The notes under the pieces were generated by a model. The model was not told the DNA's origin. It ran no database searches and saw nothing but the letters and a program-made list of their open reading frames with translations. A DNA stretch of 64,000 bases from Ursus arctos (lineage: Eukaryota > Chordata > Mammalia > Carnivora > Ursidae), in contig NW_026622764.1 in NCBI RefSeq assembly GCF_023065955.2, positions 46,941,833 to 47,005,832 of the forward strand. Direction: 5' to 3'. Both the position numbers and the translations under genes were made by a program. Within the stretch, counting starts at the first letter, position 1, and each line of letters starts with the position of its first letter. Below, piece after piece: positions 23,702-35,587 of this stretch.

Positions 23702-25477
23702 AGCTCAATGGGTACAAATTCTGCATATCATTTTCCAAATGCCTTAGCTATTATCTATACTCTGCTTTTGTGTCCCTTTCATATACCTCAACTTTAGCAT
23801 TTGGCACTTACAATGTGGATCGGCTATTGTTACCTATTGTCTTCCAAGAAATAATGAAAACTGCCTTAAAAAGATCAGCATATTGAGAGCAGAAGGATGT
23901 GTATTTAATAAAAAAAAAAAAATAAGTGCATTATCAGTCTTTCAATTTTAAGACTTGACTCCATGTTACTTGTAGAATGCCTCTGGAATGTTTTTTTTTT
24001 TTTTTGCACTGTCTTTAGAACTAATCCAGTTTTACTCATTTACATAGCTGCAAGTAGACAAACTTCTCAGATGATATTTATGTCATTGCCTATAAATGCG
24101 CAATGCATCGCATTTGCTAGTGTTTTAAGGATAAGTGATTCAGAGATTTAAAGATGTATCCTTATTTTTTTATTTCAAATAAACAAAAACTAATAAAGCT
24201 CAAGTATATTTTTTACAATGTAAATAATATTATTCTTGTATTTATTTTCATTTTTTTCTTTCCAAGTTTCCATTTGCAGAAGTGCATATAAGGCTCATTA
24301 ATCAATAAATAATTTATAGAAAGCTATATACCTGCAAGTCCCAAATAACAGAGAAACAAAAAATTGAAGTCCTGGCAATAGATTGTTACTGAAAGAATAG
24401 TATATTTAAAATTCAAAATAGCTTTTTATATCAGCAGCTAAAGAATTCAATATTGTTCAAAAAATAATTACTTTCTGTAAACCCTTGTGCAAGCTGTCTG
24501 ATCAACATGACAGAAAAAAATCTTCAAACAATATATGTGTGTCTCATACAATGGACATTTTATCTACTGTCATAGAAGCCCCTTCCTTTTATTTCCTTCA
24601 GAAGTTTTGAAGAGAAAAATCTTTAAAAAAGAAAAAACATCTTTATATATTTGCAAATAATAATTTTCTGCATAGGTCTGTCTTGTATAGAATAGATATA
24701 GTTTTCTCAGTCTTTTGTGTCCCCATCCTTTTTACAAATGTGGTTTAAATTGAGCTCTACTGAATATTTTCCATTTATAACAGTTTAAAAAGGTTCTTTC
24801 TTAACAAAGTATAACACAGTTCTTAACTTGGACATGTACAACATTGTTTTCTCTTTTATTTTGTTCTCTGGATCCCTACTGGCATGTTTTCACTCACTTC
24901 ACTTCATCTATAGTTTTATCATGCCCCAATATTCTTATTTTATCATTGACATATAAGGTTAAATCTATTTTATATTTTTTATCCTAGACTGATATATGCT
25001 TCCTTTTTGATTTATTCAACTTTAAGCTTGTTCTTGACCTCTAGGCATATTAACTCTACTGAAAACATATTGACCAACCACCAACCAAAAAACACTCAGT
25101 TCTCCAAAGCAACTCTAAGCCAACATTCCCAGTCACTTACTTAAAAAATTTTAAGGACTTTATGCACTGTTTATCAGGTTTACATGAATAACATTTCATT
25201 TCTTTTCCCAAACACCATTTTATTGTGTTCCTAATCTACTAACATTTACCTAAACAGAAATATATTTACATGTAATTTATATGTATTTCTGGTTTATTTG
25301 TATCATTGATACATACATTGTCATACCTTATTTAATGTAAAGATCTGTAAAAAAAATCTCTAACAATAACTGTTTCTTATTTGGGAAAAAAGTGATCATA
25401 GAGAAATCTAAATTTCTACAATGAGTAAGTGAATGGCTAACGAACTTATCTTGAATATGCAAAAACTTGCTTATAAA
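23702..25477. other. Unique AT-rich DNA, no recognised feature
   Basis: About 1.8 kb with homopolymer runs (A13 near 23910, T15 near 23990) but no repeat family or exon that I recognise. Confidence 0.5.
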
Positions 25478-25874
25478 TGCATTAGTCTTCTCAGGCTGCT
25501 GTAACAAAATGCCATAGAGTATGGCTTAAATGATAGAAATTTATCTTCTCGCAGTTCTTGAGACTGGAAGTCTGAGATCAAGGTGCCAGCAGGGATGGTG
25601 TCTGATGACAATTCTCCCTTAGGCTGCAGACTCCCACCTTCTTGATTTATAGTCACATAACTTCTTTGTGTAGGCAGAGAGAGAGAGAGAGAAACAGCAA
25701 GAGTGAGCCAGCTCTGGTGCCTTTTCTCGTAAGACACTAATTTTATCAGATCAGGGTCCCACTCCAATAACCTCATTTAACTACAATTTCTTCCCCACTC
25801 CAAATACAGCCACACTGGTGGTTAGGACTTCAACATATGAATTTGGGAGGGATATACACATTCAGTCTATAACA
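25478..25874 (-). mobile_element. Solitary ERVL-MaLR LTR (MLT1/MST-like), antisense
   Basis: The plus strand shows the complement of a MaLR LTR. Its end block is CTGCTGTAACAAAATGCCATAG, with GGAAGTCTGAGATCAAGGTGCC, TCCAATAACCTCATTTAAC and the start-side complement CAACATATGAATTTGGGAGG to CAGTCTATAACA. The length of about 397 bp fits a complete LTR with TG...CA ends. It contains a (GA)n run at 25676-25691. No internal retroviral sequence lies beside it, so it is a solitary, ancient LTR. Confidence 0.8.
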
Positions 25875-26273
25875 TGAGTATTTAAAATTTGCGAAGAGGC
25901 TGATAAAGATAATGTTATTTTAAAAAAAGATATATTTTGAAAAGTTGTAACATTAGATATGAAATTTTATCCGAGTTAGGAAATACCATTTAATAAATAA
26001 GTTTTGATTCAGATACAATATTATCAGAGTATATATGTAGTTGAAAAATATTTTGTTATAGTCACCAGATTAAAAATAACCACTTTATCCTCAGTCTGAA
26101 ATTCTAGCCACATTTTTTGAAAAGCATTTTGAAATCTCTATGAAAAATATAGATGATGAACCAACCTATATTTATAATATGAAATTCAAATATAAATAAG
26201 AATATGATATTTTAAAGCACATTTCTTAAAGTTTAAAGGTCATCTGAAAGTTAAGTGGAATACAACAGACTTT
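25875..26273. other. Unique AT-rich DNA
   Basis: Nothing recognised. Confidence 0.5.
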
Positions 26274-26286
26274 AAATATTTCCTTC

Positions 26287-26482
26287 GTGGGGCGCCTGGG
26301 TGGCGCAGTGTTAAGCATCTGCCTTTGGCTCAGGGCTTGATCCCAGCGTTCTGGGATCAAGCTCTACATCAGGCTCCTCTGCTAGGGGCCTGCTTCTTCC
26401 TCTCCCACTCCCCCTGCTTGTGTTCCCTCTCTCACTGGCTGTCTCTGTCAAATAAATAAATAAAATCTTAAAATAAATAAAT
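26287..26482 (+). mobile_element. CAN/SINEC SINE, sense, young type
   Basis: Head GGGGCGCCTGGGTGGCGCAG, CCCAGCGTTCTGGGATC, CCCCCTGCTTGTGTTCCC and an AAATAAATAAATAAAATCTT tail. Perfect 13-bp duplication AAATATTTCCTTC at 26274-26286 and 26483-26495. Confidence 0.97.
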
Positions 26483-26495
26483 AAATATTTCCTTC

Positions 26496-27483
26496 AAAAT
26501 AAGTAATATTAAATTCATTAACAATAATTCTTGAGAGATTATTTCAGAAGTATGAAAGGAGAATATCAAATTATTTAAAATATGAATGAAATTATCAACT
26601 CTCAACTTTTAATGTGGAAGGGCAAGCTAGAATATAGTAGTTACCGAATACATATTTAATTAACAAAAGTATTATGGAGCTTATATTTTTTTCAAAGTGT
26701 ATGTATTGTTGGAAAGCGGTGTCAATGGAAGAAGTTACGATTTACATAATAGGTATATTGAGAAGAAGAATAAGCTGACCACTTTCACCTACGTTGTACT
26801 CCAAAATTGATTAATAAATGAGTGATGACAAGAAAAATAGAATTGGGGAGACAACGAATCCTTTTATAGGCAAAGAGAGTAGCACTACTTTCTGGAAGAA
26901 AACGAAACAGTACAAGAGAGAAGACAAAGTCAAATATGAGAAAGGTAAGAAAAGTGAAGAGAGAAGCAATACACATGGGAAGTTGGAAGAGATGAGACAT
27001 CTGGAGAGTTGCTATGAACCATTGTGATTTTTAACAGGTTGATGGGTAAAAAGGATTTTAACTGAGTTTCATTATGTTTTCTGTGAGGTAATCCCTTTTC
27101 CACCCTCTAGAATACTGTTATAAGGACATATGTTTCAAATGTAATCTTATTTGTGTTGGACATGTATGCATGTGCACCTGTATATTTTATAGATCTCATA
27201 CTGACGTGAGTCTTTAAATGGTATCAAAGCATCCCAGGTTTATTTAGGTTACATGACAACAAAGCCAAAAATTTCCAGGTGGCAGGAAATTGTTGAGAAA
27301 CATAAATAGGTAGGAAGTATAAAACCTGGATAGCAACATAGAGATTTTATAATTAGACAGGCCCAAAATAGACAAAGAAAAACATTATAAAGATGAAAAT
27401 CTACTGACGGAGCTTGCCTGCACTATGGCTCCCCCCCAACCCCACCACGTTCCCCTTGCCCCCACAGTCATCTTCTTCCTCTT
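26496..27483. other. Unique DNA, no recognised feature
   Basis: Includes a purine-rich stretch at 26820-27000 that keeps a 69-codon plus-strand frame open. The frame is Lys/Glu-rich with no motif, probably a composition effect. Confidence 0.45.
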
Positions 27484-27497
27484 GTCCTTTGTTTTCT

Positions 27498-27708
27498 TTT
27501 TTTTTTTTTTTAAGGAGTTTATTTATTTATTTGTCACAGAGAGTGAGAGAGGGAGAGAGAGAGCACAAACAGGGAGAGTGGCAGGCAGAGGGAAAGGGTG
27601 AAGCAGACCCCCCACTGAGCAAGGAGCCAGGTACATGACTGATCTCAGAACCCTGGGATCATGACCTGAACCAAAGGCAGATGCTTAACTAAGCCACCCA
27701 GGCTACCC
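27498..27708 (-). mobile_element. CAN/SINEC SINE, antisense, older type
   Basis: T-run, a GAGAGAGGGAGAGAGAGAGCACAAAC body and a head complement ending GCCACCCAGGCTACC. The 14-bp duplications GTCCTTTGTTTTCT (27484-27497) and GTCCTTTGTTTCCT (27709-27722) differ at one base. Confidence 0.95.
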
Positions 27709-27725
27709 GTCCTTTGTTTCCTGAT

Positions 27726-27922
27726 TTTTTTTTTTAGAGATTTTATTTATTCATTTGACACAGAAAGACAGCCAGCGAGAGAGGGAACACAAGCAGGGGG
27801 AGTGGGAGAGGAAGAAGCAGTCTCCTAGCGGAGAAGCCTGATGTGGGGCTCAGTCCCAGAATGCCGGGATCACGCCCTGAGCCAAAGGCAGATGCTTAAC
27901 GACTGCGCCACCAAGGCGCCCC
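27726..27922 (-). mobile_element. CAN/SINEC SINE, antisense, young type, abutting the previous SINE
   Basis: T-run, AGATTTTATTTATTCATTTGAC, GCCAGCGAGAGAGGGAACAC and a head complement GCCACCAAGGCGCCCC. Short flanks TCCTGAT (27719-27725) and TTCTGAT (27923-27929) are the likely duplication. It entered at the right-hand duplication of the older SINE and is therefore younger. Confidence 0.95.
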
Positions 27923-27929
27923 TTCTGAT

Positions 27930-29040
27930 CTTGTAATACAAATTTAATTCAAGCAACACTGGGGAGGGAATCACCAGACTTGAAGGCCTGTGCTGATCAG
28001 GTAAATGGACATTTCAGAAATTTATGGACAAATGACTGGAACACCATCCCAACATATTGTCACTGCATAAGATCTTTGAAACTTTGGCAGTAAGAGTATG
28101 GGAAGGAAGGAAACTCTAAGAATACATGAAGTTAAAAGCTTCCATCACTTCAGTGGAAGGAGCATAAAAGCAAAATTAGTTTGAGTCATGGAAAACAGAG
28201 AGAATAATTTTTTCTTGCAGACAGTTTATGGATTAAATGATTATTTATTACACATTGCTAAAATTTTTTATGTGGTACATGAACTATGCTATGAACTGAT
28301 TACAAACTGTAAAAATTTAGCATTCTTTTTGATGCAAGTGTTTTGACCTTGTGGAATAACTGATGTTCAGAGAGTAGGTGTCTTCTCAAAAGTTACTGCT
28401 GATTTCAGCAATGTCACTGAACTATGATGAGACTGAATTAAAAGAGTCCTGTGGAGTCACTATCCTGACCGAATGCAGTAGCCTGGAGGAGGAAAAAAAG
28501 ACGTGTATGAGTAAAGGATTGAAAACAATTTCTGAATGCCTCAGATTCTCTTCATTTTCAGGAGAAATTACCCAGAAAGAGGGGCAGAAGCAAGAGATTT
28601 TTCAAAACCTTCTCTTGGGATCTCTTTATTCTACTTGTTGAAAGTAAGCACACTTAGCTACATAGAGAATTATCACAAAATTTAAAACTCGTGCTCTAGA
28701 TTCACACAGTGCCAGTGCTTAAGCCAAGTTTGGTCTAATTATGTAGTTTATTTGGCAAGCAAATGTTAAATAAATGAGAGAAAAAACAAAAGAAGCAGCA
28801 TAATATAAAAATGTGAAGCATAATATAAAAATGTCCTTTATGCAGGACAGGTACATCACGGCTTGCTCATTCCTTCCGATATTCCTTTATCTCGTGTGAC
28901 CTAGTTTACTTGTTTCTTTTATATACCTGGTCTCTCTACAGCATTTTTGTCCACCCTGCTTTGCAGGCTAATTAAAATTTTTTTCTTCAGAAAACATTAT
29001 CACTGAATTAAGTGTGTTTTGATTGAGACTTTTAAGAGTA
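27930..29040. other. Mostly unique DNA
   Basis: No recognised repeat. An 87-codon plus-strand frame at 28378-28641 (SSLEEEKKTCMSKGLKT) is mildly coding-like but unidentified. It lies 400 bp from the minus-strand coding-like segment and on the other strand. Confidence 0.4.
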
Positions 29041-29045
29041 TAAAA

Positions 29046-29454
29046 TTGTCTAAAACGTGAAGGGTCTGAGTTTTGACCCGACTTCTATAATAACAAGTAG
29101 TGGCACAATTTCATAGATGGTGACAGAAGACTCCTGGTCAGAGACCAAGGATTTCATTTCTCTCAGCAGAGCAGGAAGAATGGGGTTTGTGTTCACATCA
29201 ACTCCCCTGGCTCCCAAAAGGAGATCCTGCAGATACCGTAAGTTTGGGTCAGAGCAGAAGAACCTCAAACTTGGGAAACCCTCAATCATATCAACAGAAG
29301 CCAGCAAATATACCCAAAAATGTGCCCTGGAGAAATAGGTTTTCTTTCTTGTCTTAGCCAAGGAAAAAATCTGTTCTCTGCCCTCGAGGGAGACACTGTC
29401 TCTGTCTTCCAAAAGTGTTTGCTATACAAACTTCTTGAACAAAAAATCAATGTC
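29046..29454 (-). pseudogene. Unidentified coding-like segment, one in-frame stop
   Basis: The minus strand is open for about 136 codons apart from one TAG near 29424, and G+C is clearly above the neighbourhood. The predicted peptide looks like a globular protein: SLEGREQIFSLAKTRK, FWVYLLASVDMIEGFPSL, LQDLLLGARGVDVNTNP and LLREMKSLVSDQE. At its upstream edge (about 29455-29470) the sequence TTGTATTTATTTTAG resembles a splice acceptor, so it may be a decayed exon or part of a retrocopy. The frame ends at a TAG at about 29047-29049. I do not recognise the family. The chance that it is a random open frame is real, since no homology could be tested. Confidence 0.35.
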
Positions 29455-29469
29455 ACTTGGAAAGACTAA

Positions 29470-30882
29470 AATAAATACAAGAGACGTGAAGAGCTGTCCC
29501 CGTACCGAATCAATCTACCACACATGTGAGGGCAGTGACACGCACCTACAGAAAGACTGGCCTTCATAAGAAATCTAGAGATTGGACTTTCTAGATTTGC
29601 CAAAGAAATGTTTCCAAGAAAGCCTCTAAAATTTAGGAAAGTGCAAGAACTCCTGTTTTTCATGTGGCTTATGCAAAATATAGGCATTTAATGGTGCATT
29701 TATCTATTAAGAAAAACAGTATTTGTATTATAGAACTTAAGGTTAATTGGGGATATCCCATATAATCACCAAGTGGTAACAGAATAAGGTTATTCAGGAA
29801 CCCCCTCTCCTGTGACAAATAATAGAGGTCCCCATGCTTGAAGGAAGGCAGTGAACCTGAATGTGGATCATAATTCAAATTCTAGTTGGATCACCTAGGC
29901 ATTACCTGCAGTTCTTAAGCCAAAATTGATTGTGCAAACACGGCCAGTGGCAGGAGAACTGCCTTCTATTGCTGGGACTGAGCTAAATGGGGCTGCCTCT
30001 TATCGGGAGACATTGAACTTTTGTGGAAAAGGGTAGGTCTCATGTGAGGAAGATGATGAATTTGGGAGTAATCAAATTGGGAACTTGACCATTGGGAAGT
30101 CTGAGTAAAATGTACTTATATGACAGGCATTTGAAAATCACTGTTCAAGAGAATCCAATTTGAAACAAGACTCAACTTCCAAAAGTTTGAAGGAAAAGAA
30201 ATTTACCTGGAAATAAATTTGCAAGGACAATAAGATTCTGAGGGAGTCAAAAGTAAAGATTATCCTATAAATCCACTTAATTTAAAACTTTTTGTATCTT
30301 CCCCCTTTCCTACATTGCTTCCGATAATTATTTGGGGAAAGTGGATATAAAAGAGTCTAAATTCCTCCTTCTCTCTTTCTGTTTTTCTTTTTATTTCTCT
30401 CTTTTGAGAGATTTCACCCACTTTTATACAAAAACACATATGCAAAGGCAAAAAGGGGGGAAATCCTCTCCATATAAGACACTAGAGCTGGTAATCCAAT
30501 GGCAAACAAAAGTTAATAATTTTGTCAAAGTGGAAACTGGAAAAAATCTTCATGAGTAAAAATTAAAATATCATTCTAAATAAGACTTAAATAATGAGAA
30601 GCAAAATTTGCAGTACAATGGGAATACTGGGAAAGTGTTAGCAACAAATTGATATTAAGTAGGATAAATCATTGCTGTGCATGGAACATTTACAAATGCA
30701 AAACAAGGTACATACTACAAAGAAAAATGGTTAAAGAACACTACAAGTTAATTCAAAAAATAAACTTAACAGTCTTGTAAAAATGTCTACATTCAATCTA
30801 TTTGCTTATGTAAGAAACACAATTTAAAAATGATTGAAGTAGCAAAGATGAAATTTTGACAAAGAACTTGTGATGGCAACTA
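29470..30882. other. Unique DNA, no recognised feature
   Basis: Opposing short frames near 30260-30560 overlap a pyrimidine-rich run and look like chance. No repeat family recognised. Confidence 0.45.
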
Positions 30883-31337
30883 CAAGCATACCTTCATTTT
30901 TTATTCTTCACAGATATATTTTTTACAGATTGAAGGTTTGTGGCAACCCTGAATTGAGCATGTCTATTGGTGCCATTTTCTTCCAACAGGATATGCTCAC
31001 TTCATGTGTCTGTATCACATTTTGGTAATTTTCCAATATTTTAAACTTTTTAATTAATATTACACCTCTTATGGTGATCCCTGATTGGTCATTATGACTC
31101 ACTGAAAGCTCAGATGATGGTTAGTATTTTTTTTAGCACTAAAGTATATTCTGATTAAAGTATATACATTGTATTTTTAGACATAATACCGTTGCGCACT
31201 TAACAGACTACAGTATGGTGGAAACTAACTTTTGTATGCACTAGGACTCCAAAAGATTCCTTTGACTCACTTTATTGTGAAACTTACTCTATTGCAATGG
31301 TCTAAACTGAACCTCCAATTTCTCCCAGGTATGCCTG
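30883..31337. mobile_element. Tigger1-type (mariner/pogo) internal-deletion element
   Basis: The ends are inverted: CAAGCATACCTTCATTTT at the left and the complement of GGTATGCCTG at the right. TA dinucleotides at 30881-30882 and 31338-31339 form the expected TA target duplication. Inside the left end, AGATTGAAGGTTTGTGGCAACCCT is a Tigger1 subterminal sequence. The right half has GACATAATACCGTTGCGCACTTAACAGACTACAGTATGG in Tigger order. At 455 bp it lacks the transposase gene and could move only with a helper. Confidence 0.85.
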
Positions 31338-31339
31338 TA

Positions 31340-32788
31340 CATAAAATATCAAACAACCACTGTCTAGAGTGTAATTTTTGCAATAATTCTCAAGGTCATT
31401 TTTAAAGGTGAATGAATTTATCACTGGTTTTCATTTTTATTTTCTTTCTTTTCTTTTTATTTTTGGAGTATATGAAGGGAATGGTTTGGGGTATAGTACT
31501 GTTGGAGGATTAACACAGTGACGGTGTTCAGTGCTTGGTTTAGAAGTACTAATTGCTTAATTACTATCTATTAAATTTTAAATGTTTCTTTCATGTGATC
31601 CAAAATATTCAAGAAATTATTCCAGAAAATACTCATACAGATGGAAAGATATTCTTAAATAATGCATATATTTTTATAAAACTGCCTACCACGTGGGATG
31701 TTTGTGGTTTGGAAACAATGTGCTTCATTAAATAATCAGTTAATATAGGGGAATTCCATGACATTAAACTTTGGGTACTTATTTTAATATGTTGGCATCA
31801 TAATCATAATTGTTGTCAAGATTGTAATATTTACACACACCAAAACACTGTGTGTGAAAAAGAGACTGAACACTATATCTCCAAATGTTTTAGAGGAGAA
31901 CAGCCTATGCCCCAATAACTGAAGGGGGAGTACAATCAAAGACCAAGTAAGTTATGATCAGGGGAGTAACTTGGAAGTATGCATTTTGCAATTTGAGGTA
32001 CAACTTGATTCCTTCCCCCTCCCTCCAGTGGAGCTAGCAACTGGCTACATTTAGCTCAGAAGTAGTTCCATCACAGTGCACAAGAAATCGCTAGTTTTCA
32101 AATTTCAAACCATCCACATTCATTCCAAATATTCTCACTGAAGGTGGCTAGGCTGTTCTGGGGACCATGACTGTAAGAATAAGTTAATCAAGTATTGCCA
32201 CTAACTTCTTTCTTTATTTGAGACTACTGAATACAGTCCTCATTTTCTTTTTAAATTCCTCAGATTGATTTTTAAATTTTTACAAACCATGTGGGCAGAA
32301 AATGTATAATTCTGAGAGCATGACTTCCTCTTAAATTCCTTTGGGTTTATCAGAACAGACATTAGATATCTGAGAATGTCTGAAATAATAATTATTTTCA
32401 TTCTGACAATTATTATCATAAAAGGAGGTATTTGTTTCAATTTTTAAAATGTGTATTATTTTTGTAATTAATTACTAATGGAAAATATGTATGCTATGCT
32501 AATAAGATAATAAATGGCTTAAAAATAGTGCATCCTTAAAAATACCAGAAAGAAAAACTAGCATATAAGATGTAACAATTTAAGGAAACTATTTGCAACA
32601 TTTATAACAAAAAGTTCTATTTTTATTATGATATAAGTAAGACTTATACATAGATCCAGAAAATCATACATGAAACTAAATTCCACATGCAAAATAATTA
32701 TATAAAAACTTAGTCTTATTAAAAATCAAAGAAACACACATTTGATGAAACAGTCTGTTGCTCAAATTTCCAAGGATTTTGTTTAAAA
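31340..32788. other. Unique AT-rich DNA, no recognised feature
   Basis: No repeat family or exon recognised in about 1.4 kb. Confidence 0.5.
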
Positions 32789-32800
32789 TACTAATACTTA

Positions 32801-32980
32801 GGGGTGCATAGGTGGTGCAGTCAGTTAAGCAACCAGCTCTTGGTTTTGGCTCAGGTTGTGATCTCAGGGTCCTAAGATAGAGCCCGGCACCAGGCTCCAC
32901 GCTCAGCATAGAGTCTGCTTAAGACTCTCTCTCCCTGTCCTTCTGCTCCTCCCCACTAAAATAAATAAATAAGTCTTTAA
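32801..32980 (+). mobile_element. CAN/SINEC SINE, sense, older short type
   Basis: Head GGGGTGCATAGGTGGTGCAG, GCTCTTGGTTTTGGCTCAGG, the CTCAGCATAGAGTCTGCTTAAG block and an AAATAAATAAGTCTTTAAAA tail. Flanks ACTAATACTTA and ATTAATGCTTA are a diverged target duplication. Confidence 0.93.
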
Positions 32981-32999
32981 AACATTAATGCTTAAATTG

Positions 33000-33230
33000 T
33001 ATCAGATAGAGGAAGCTCTCATATAATCAATACAGTTGTAAATCATTATAGGTAATGATGATAAACTTCCATAATCAAGAATCTTAAGTGGTATGCTTTG
33101 AATCTGTATTTTTATTTCTCTGTTTTTGTTCATTCCATATTTAGAAAGGTTCAAAACATGATGTATGGGCAAAGAATAATCTAAAGTGTGAGAAATGTTA
33201 AACATCATGTACAGTGGTAGAGACTGGTTA
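33000..33230. other. Unique DNA
   Basis: Nothing recognised. Confidence 0.5.
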
Positions 33231-33232
33231 AA

Positions 33233-33450
33233 GTCATAGTTACTATTATGAGAACTAGCATGTATTGAATACTTTTTATTTTATAGGCATTGCCCCATGT
33301 GAGATACATATATATCAACAATAAATACATTGTTTCATTAATTATGCATATGTGTAGTTATAATTATTTTTATACAACAGAAGAGAAAACAATTTTAAGG
33401 AAGTTAAAATACATGCCCAAAATATAGCTGCTGGAGTCCAGAGGTTATCC
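33233..33450 (-). mobile_element. Probable MIR, antisense
   Basis: GAGAACTAGCATGTATTGAATACT, the ACAACAGAAGAGAAAACAA core complement and the AAAATATAGCTGCTGGAGTCCAGAGG end follow the complement of MIR, with many substitutions. Confidence 0.5.
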
Positions 33451-34640
33451 CAAGTTTGTAAGACACCAAAACTTGTGTTTTTGAGTATCCCAAACACTTC
33501 CATGCTTACATAAGAAAAATGCAATACAATTCTAAAAAATTATTTTATAGAGGAGTTTAGAAAAATGATCACAGCATATCAAATAAAAGCAAACAATTTA
33601 AAGTATAGCATGTAAATATAATCCTATTTTTGTGTTGGTATTCATAAATATATCAAAATATTTTTAACCCTGAGCATCCAAAAGATGTTGTCTTAAATGT
33701 TATTATAATAAGATGATATATTGTTTAAAATAAAAAGTATTATTAAATTTGAATAAAACAACATATACAATGAATAAAAGATCAAATGCCAACTAGGATC
33801 TGAATCAGGAAAAGCAATTAGCAAATTATTTCAACAGTGAATATTTATTCCCCTAATAGGGTTAAACATTTGTTTAAAGATGATGACCTAGTTTCATTAA
33901 CATCATCACTGCATGTAAACAGTGTGATTATTTTCACAAATATTGTAGAATTACACACATTTTAAACCTCACAGCAGGACTCTGTAATCATGGCAGAAAG
34001 TCTTTCTGAAATGAACAGTATTTCTTTCCCAATAGAACCACAAGTAGACAAATGAAGATACTATGAATAATCATGGCTTCCATAAAACAGCAGTAATGTT
34101 AATTTAGTATAGTTTAAGAATTATATCTCTTGAGGAAATTTCTGAGAAAAAACAAACAGAATTTGCCCGAAGTGATGGCATACTACAAAAAGCAGAATAA
34201 ATATTTTAGTATCAGAATAAGAAATGTATCGTTTGCCAATTTTTTAACCTAAGCATACATTTTTGAAACTTTGTTAACATGAAACATTTATTGAAGTATA
34301 AAACTATATATTCTTTTGACTTTAGTAAAATGAGATTAGCACATGGATTTTTCAAGGAAATTTACTTTGTGGAATATATATGTGTGAAGTAAACATAAAT
34401 TGCAGTGGTTAGAATTTTGAAAAGTAAACAAGAAAGTAATTTAAAGGAAAAGTCTTCATCTTTACTTTCTCTCTTGCAAATGTTTTCTTTTAAATTCACA
34501 TGATGTTAAAGAAAGGTCACTTTGGGGGAAAAAGTTTAATTAAACTATACTTACATAAAATATAAATTTTGTAAGCAAGAGTTCTTAAAGGTAGATAACG
34601 CATACATATTATTGATACTGAGAGTCTGCAGTGTTGGGGT
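33451..34640. other. Unique AT-rich DNA, no recognised feature
   Basis: No repeat or exon recognised. Confidence 0.5.
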
Positions 34641-34659
34641 TAATGTAGAGCATGAAATC

Positions 34660-34895
34660 AGCCATAATACCTGGCTTGCTACAATGTAGCAGAGAGGCCA
34701 CTGAGGGCAGGGAAGGTTTCAGAGAATGGAGTAGGCCTTTGGAATGCCGAGGCCGGAGTGACCACTCTGCTGTTGGAATGCCGCGGGGGAGTTGCCTTCA
34801 TGAAACTTTCCTAGCCAAACAGTAGCCCTGTGATGAGATGTGGGCATTGTCCCTTAGGCTATGTTTAAGAGAACTCGTAGAACACGCCCGAATTA
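34660..34895. other. G+C- and CpG-richer islet, unclassified
   Basis: Within very AT-rich DNA this stretch is about half G+C and keeps several CpG sites (GCCGAGGCCGG, GCCGCGGG, CTCG, CACGCCCG). The phrase GGAATGCCG occurs twice, 34 bp apart. It may be an old LTR or a regulatory segment. I cannot assign it. Confidence 0.4.
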
Positions 34896-35587
34896 ACTGG
34901 GAACAATGTTGATTTTATTGGAAATTCTAAGGCTAAAGGCAAACAGAACTGCTCTCTAGTTGGTAATTTTTTTTTTTCTCTTATGAGTAGACTTTAACAA
35001 TTCTGAAAGAACTCTAAATGAATATTAGCATTGAAAAAGGAAATAAATAGAAGATAATGAGAGCCAGATTTTTCATTGTCAAAAAAAGACATTCGAAATA
35101 AGCAAGAGAGGAAAACTAGAATAAACTCTGTCATAATGGATTAAAATCTGAGACATCATTATATCCATGTTGCTTAATATACACATAGATTTACAGATAC
35201 GGTAGTAATTATGTGTATATTTGAGTTTTTATATTTAGATGTGTTTCCTACTTCTGTCTGTTAAGAAGGCCGAGAAGCAGAGACGCACTAGCAGCAGCAA
35301 AAATACCCAGAACTGAGATCCTGGTTTCTAAATACCATTCTACAATAAGCAGAACCAAAGTTCTTGGAAAAATGACTGAGTTTAGGGCTGGTGCAAGGAA
35401 AATGCAAGATGAACATAGAGCATCTTGTAGTGCCAGAAAAGTAAGGCATTTCTCACTAAGCAAAGAGATGGCAGGTCAAGGGAATATGGTGACCAACCTG
35501 AAAGAGCTCCCAATGGCCAAACTCGAACAATTTGTGCAATAAAATAAATTTATTTGTAATAAAATAAATTGGTATTGGATTGTAACA
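34896..35587. other. Unique DNA with possible old repeat at the end
   Basis: The part around 35470-35545 (GGTGACCAACCTGAAAGAGC, AACAATTTGTGCAATAAAATAAA) gives the impression of an ancient interspersed repeat that I cannot place. The rest is featureless. Confidence 0.35.

Noticed and set aside
25471..25776. 101-codon minus-strand frame
   Set aside because: It lies wholly within the MaLR LTR, which is non-coding.
26818..27027. Lys/Glu-rich 69-codon plus-strand frame
   Set aside because: A purine-rich stretch suppresses stops; nothing suggests a real exon.
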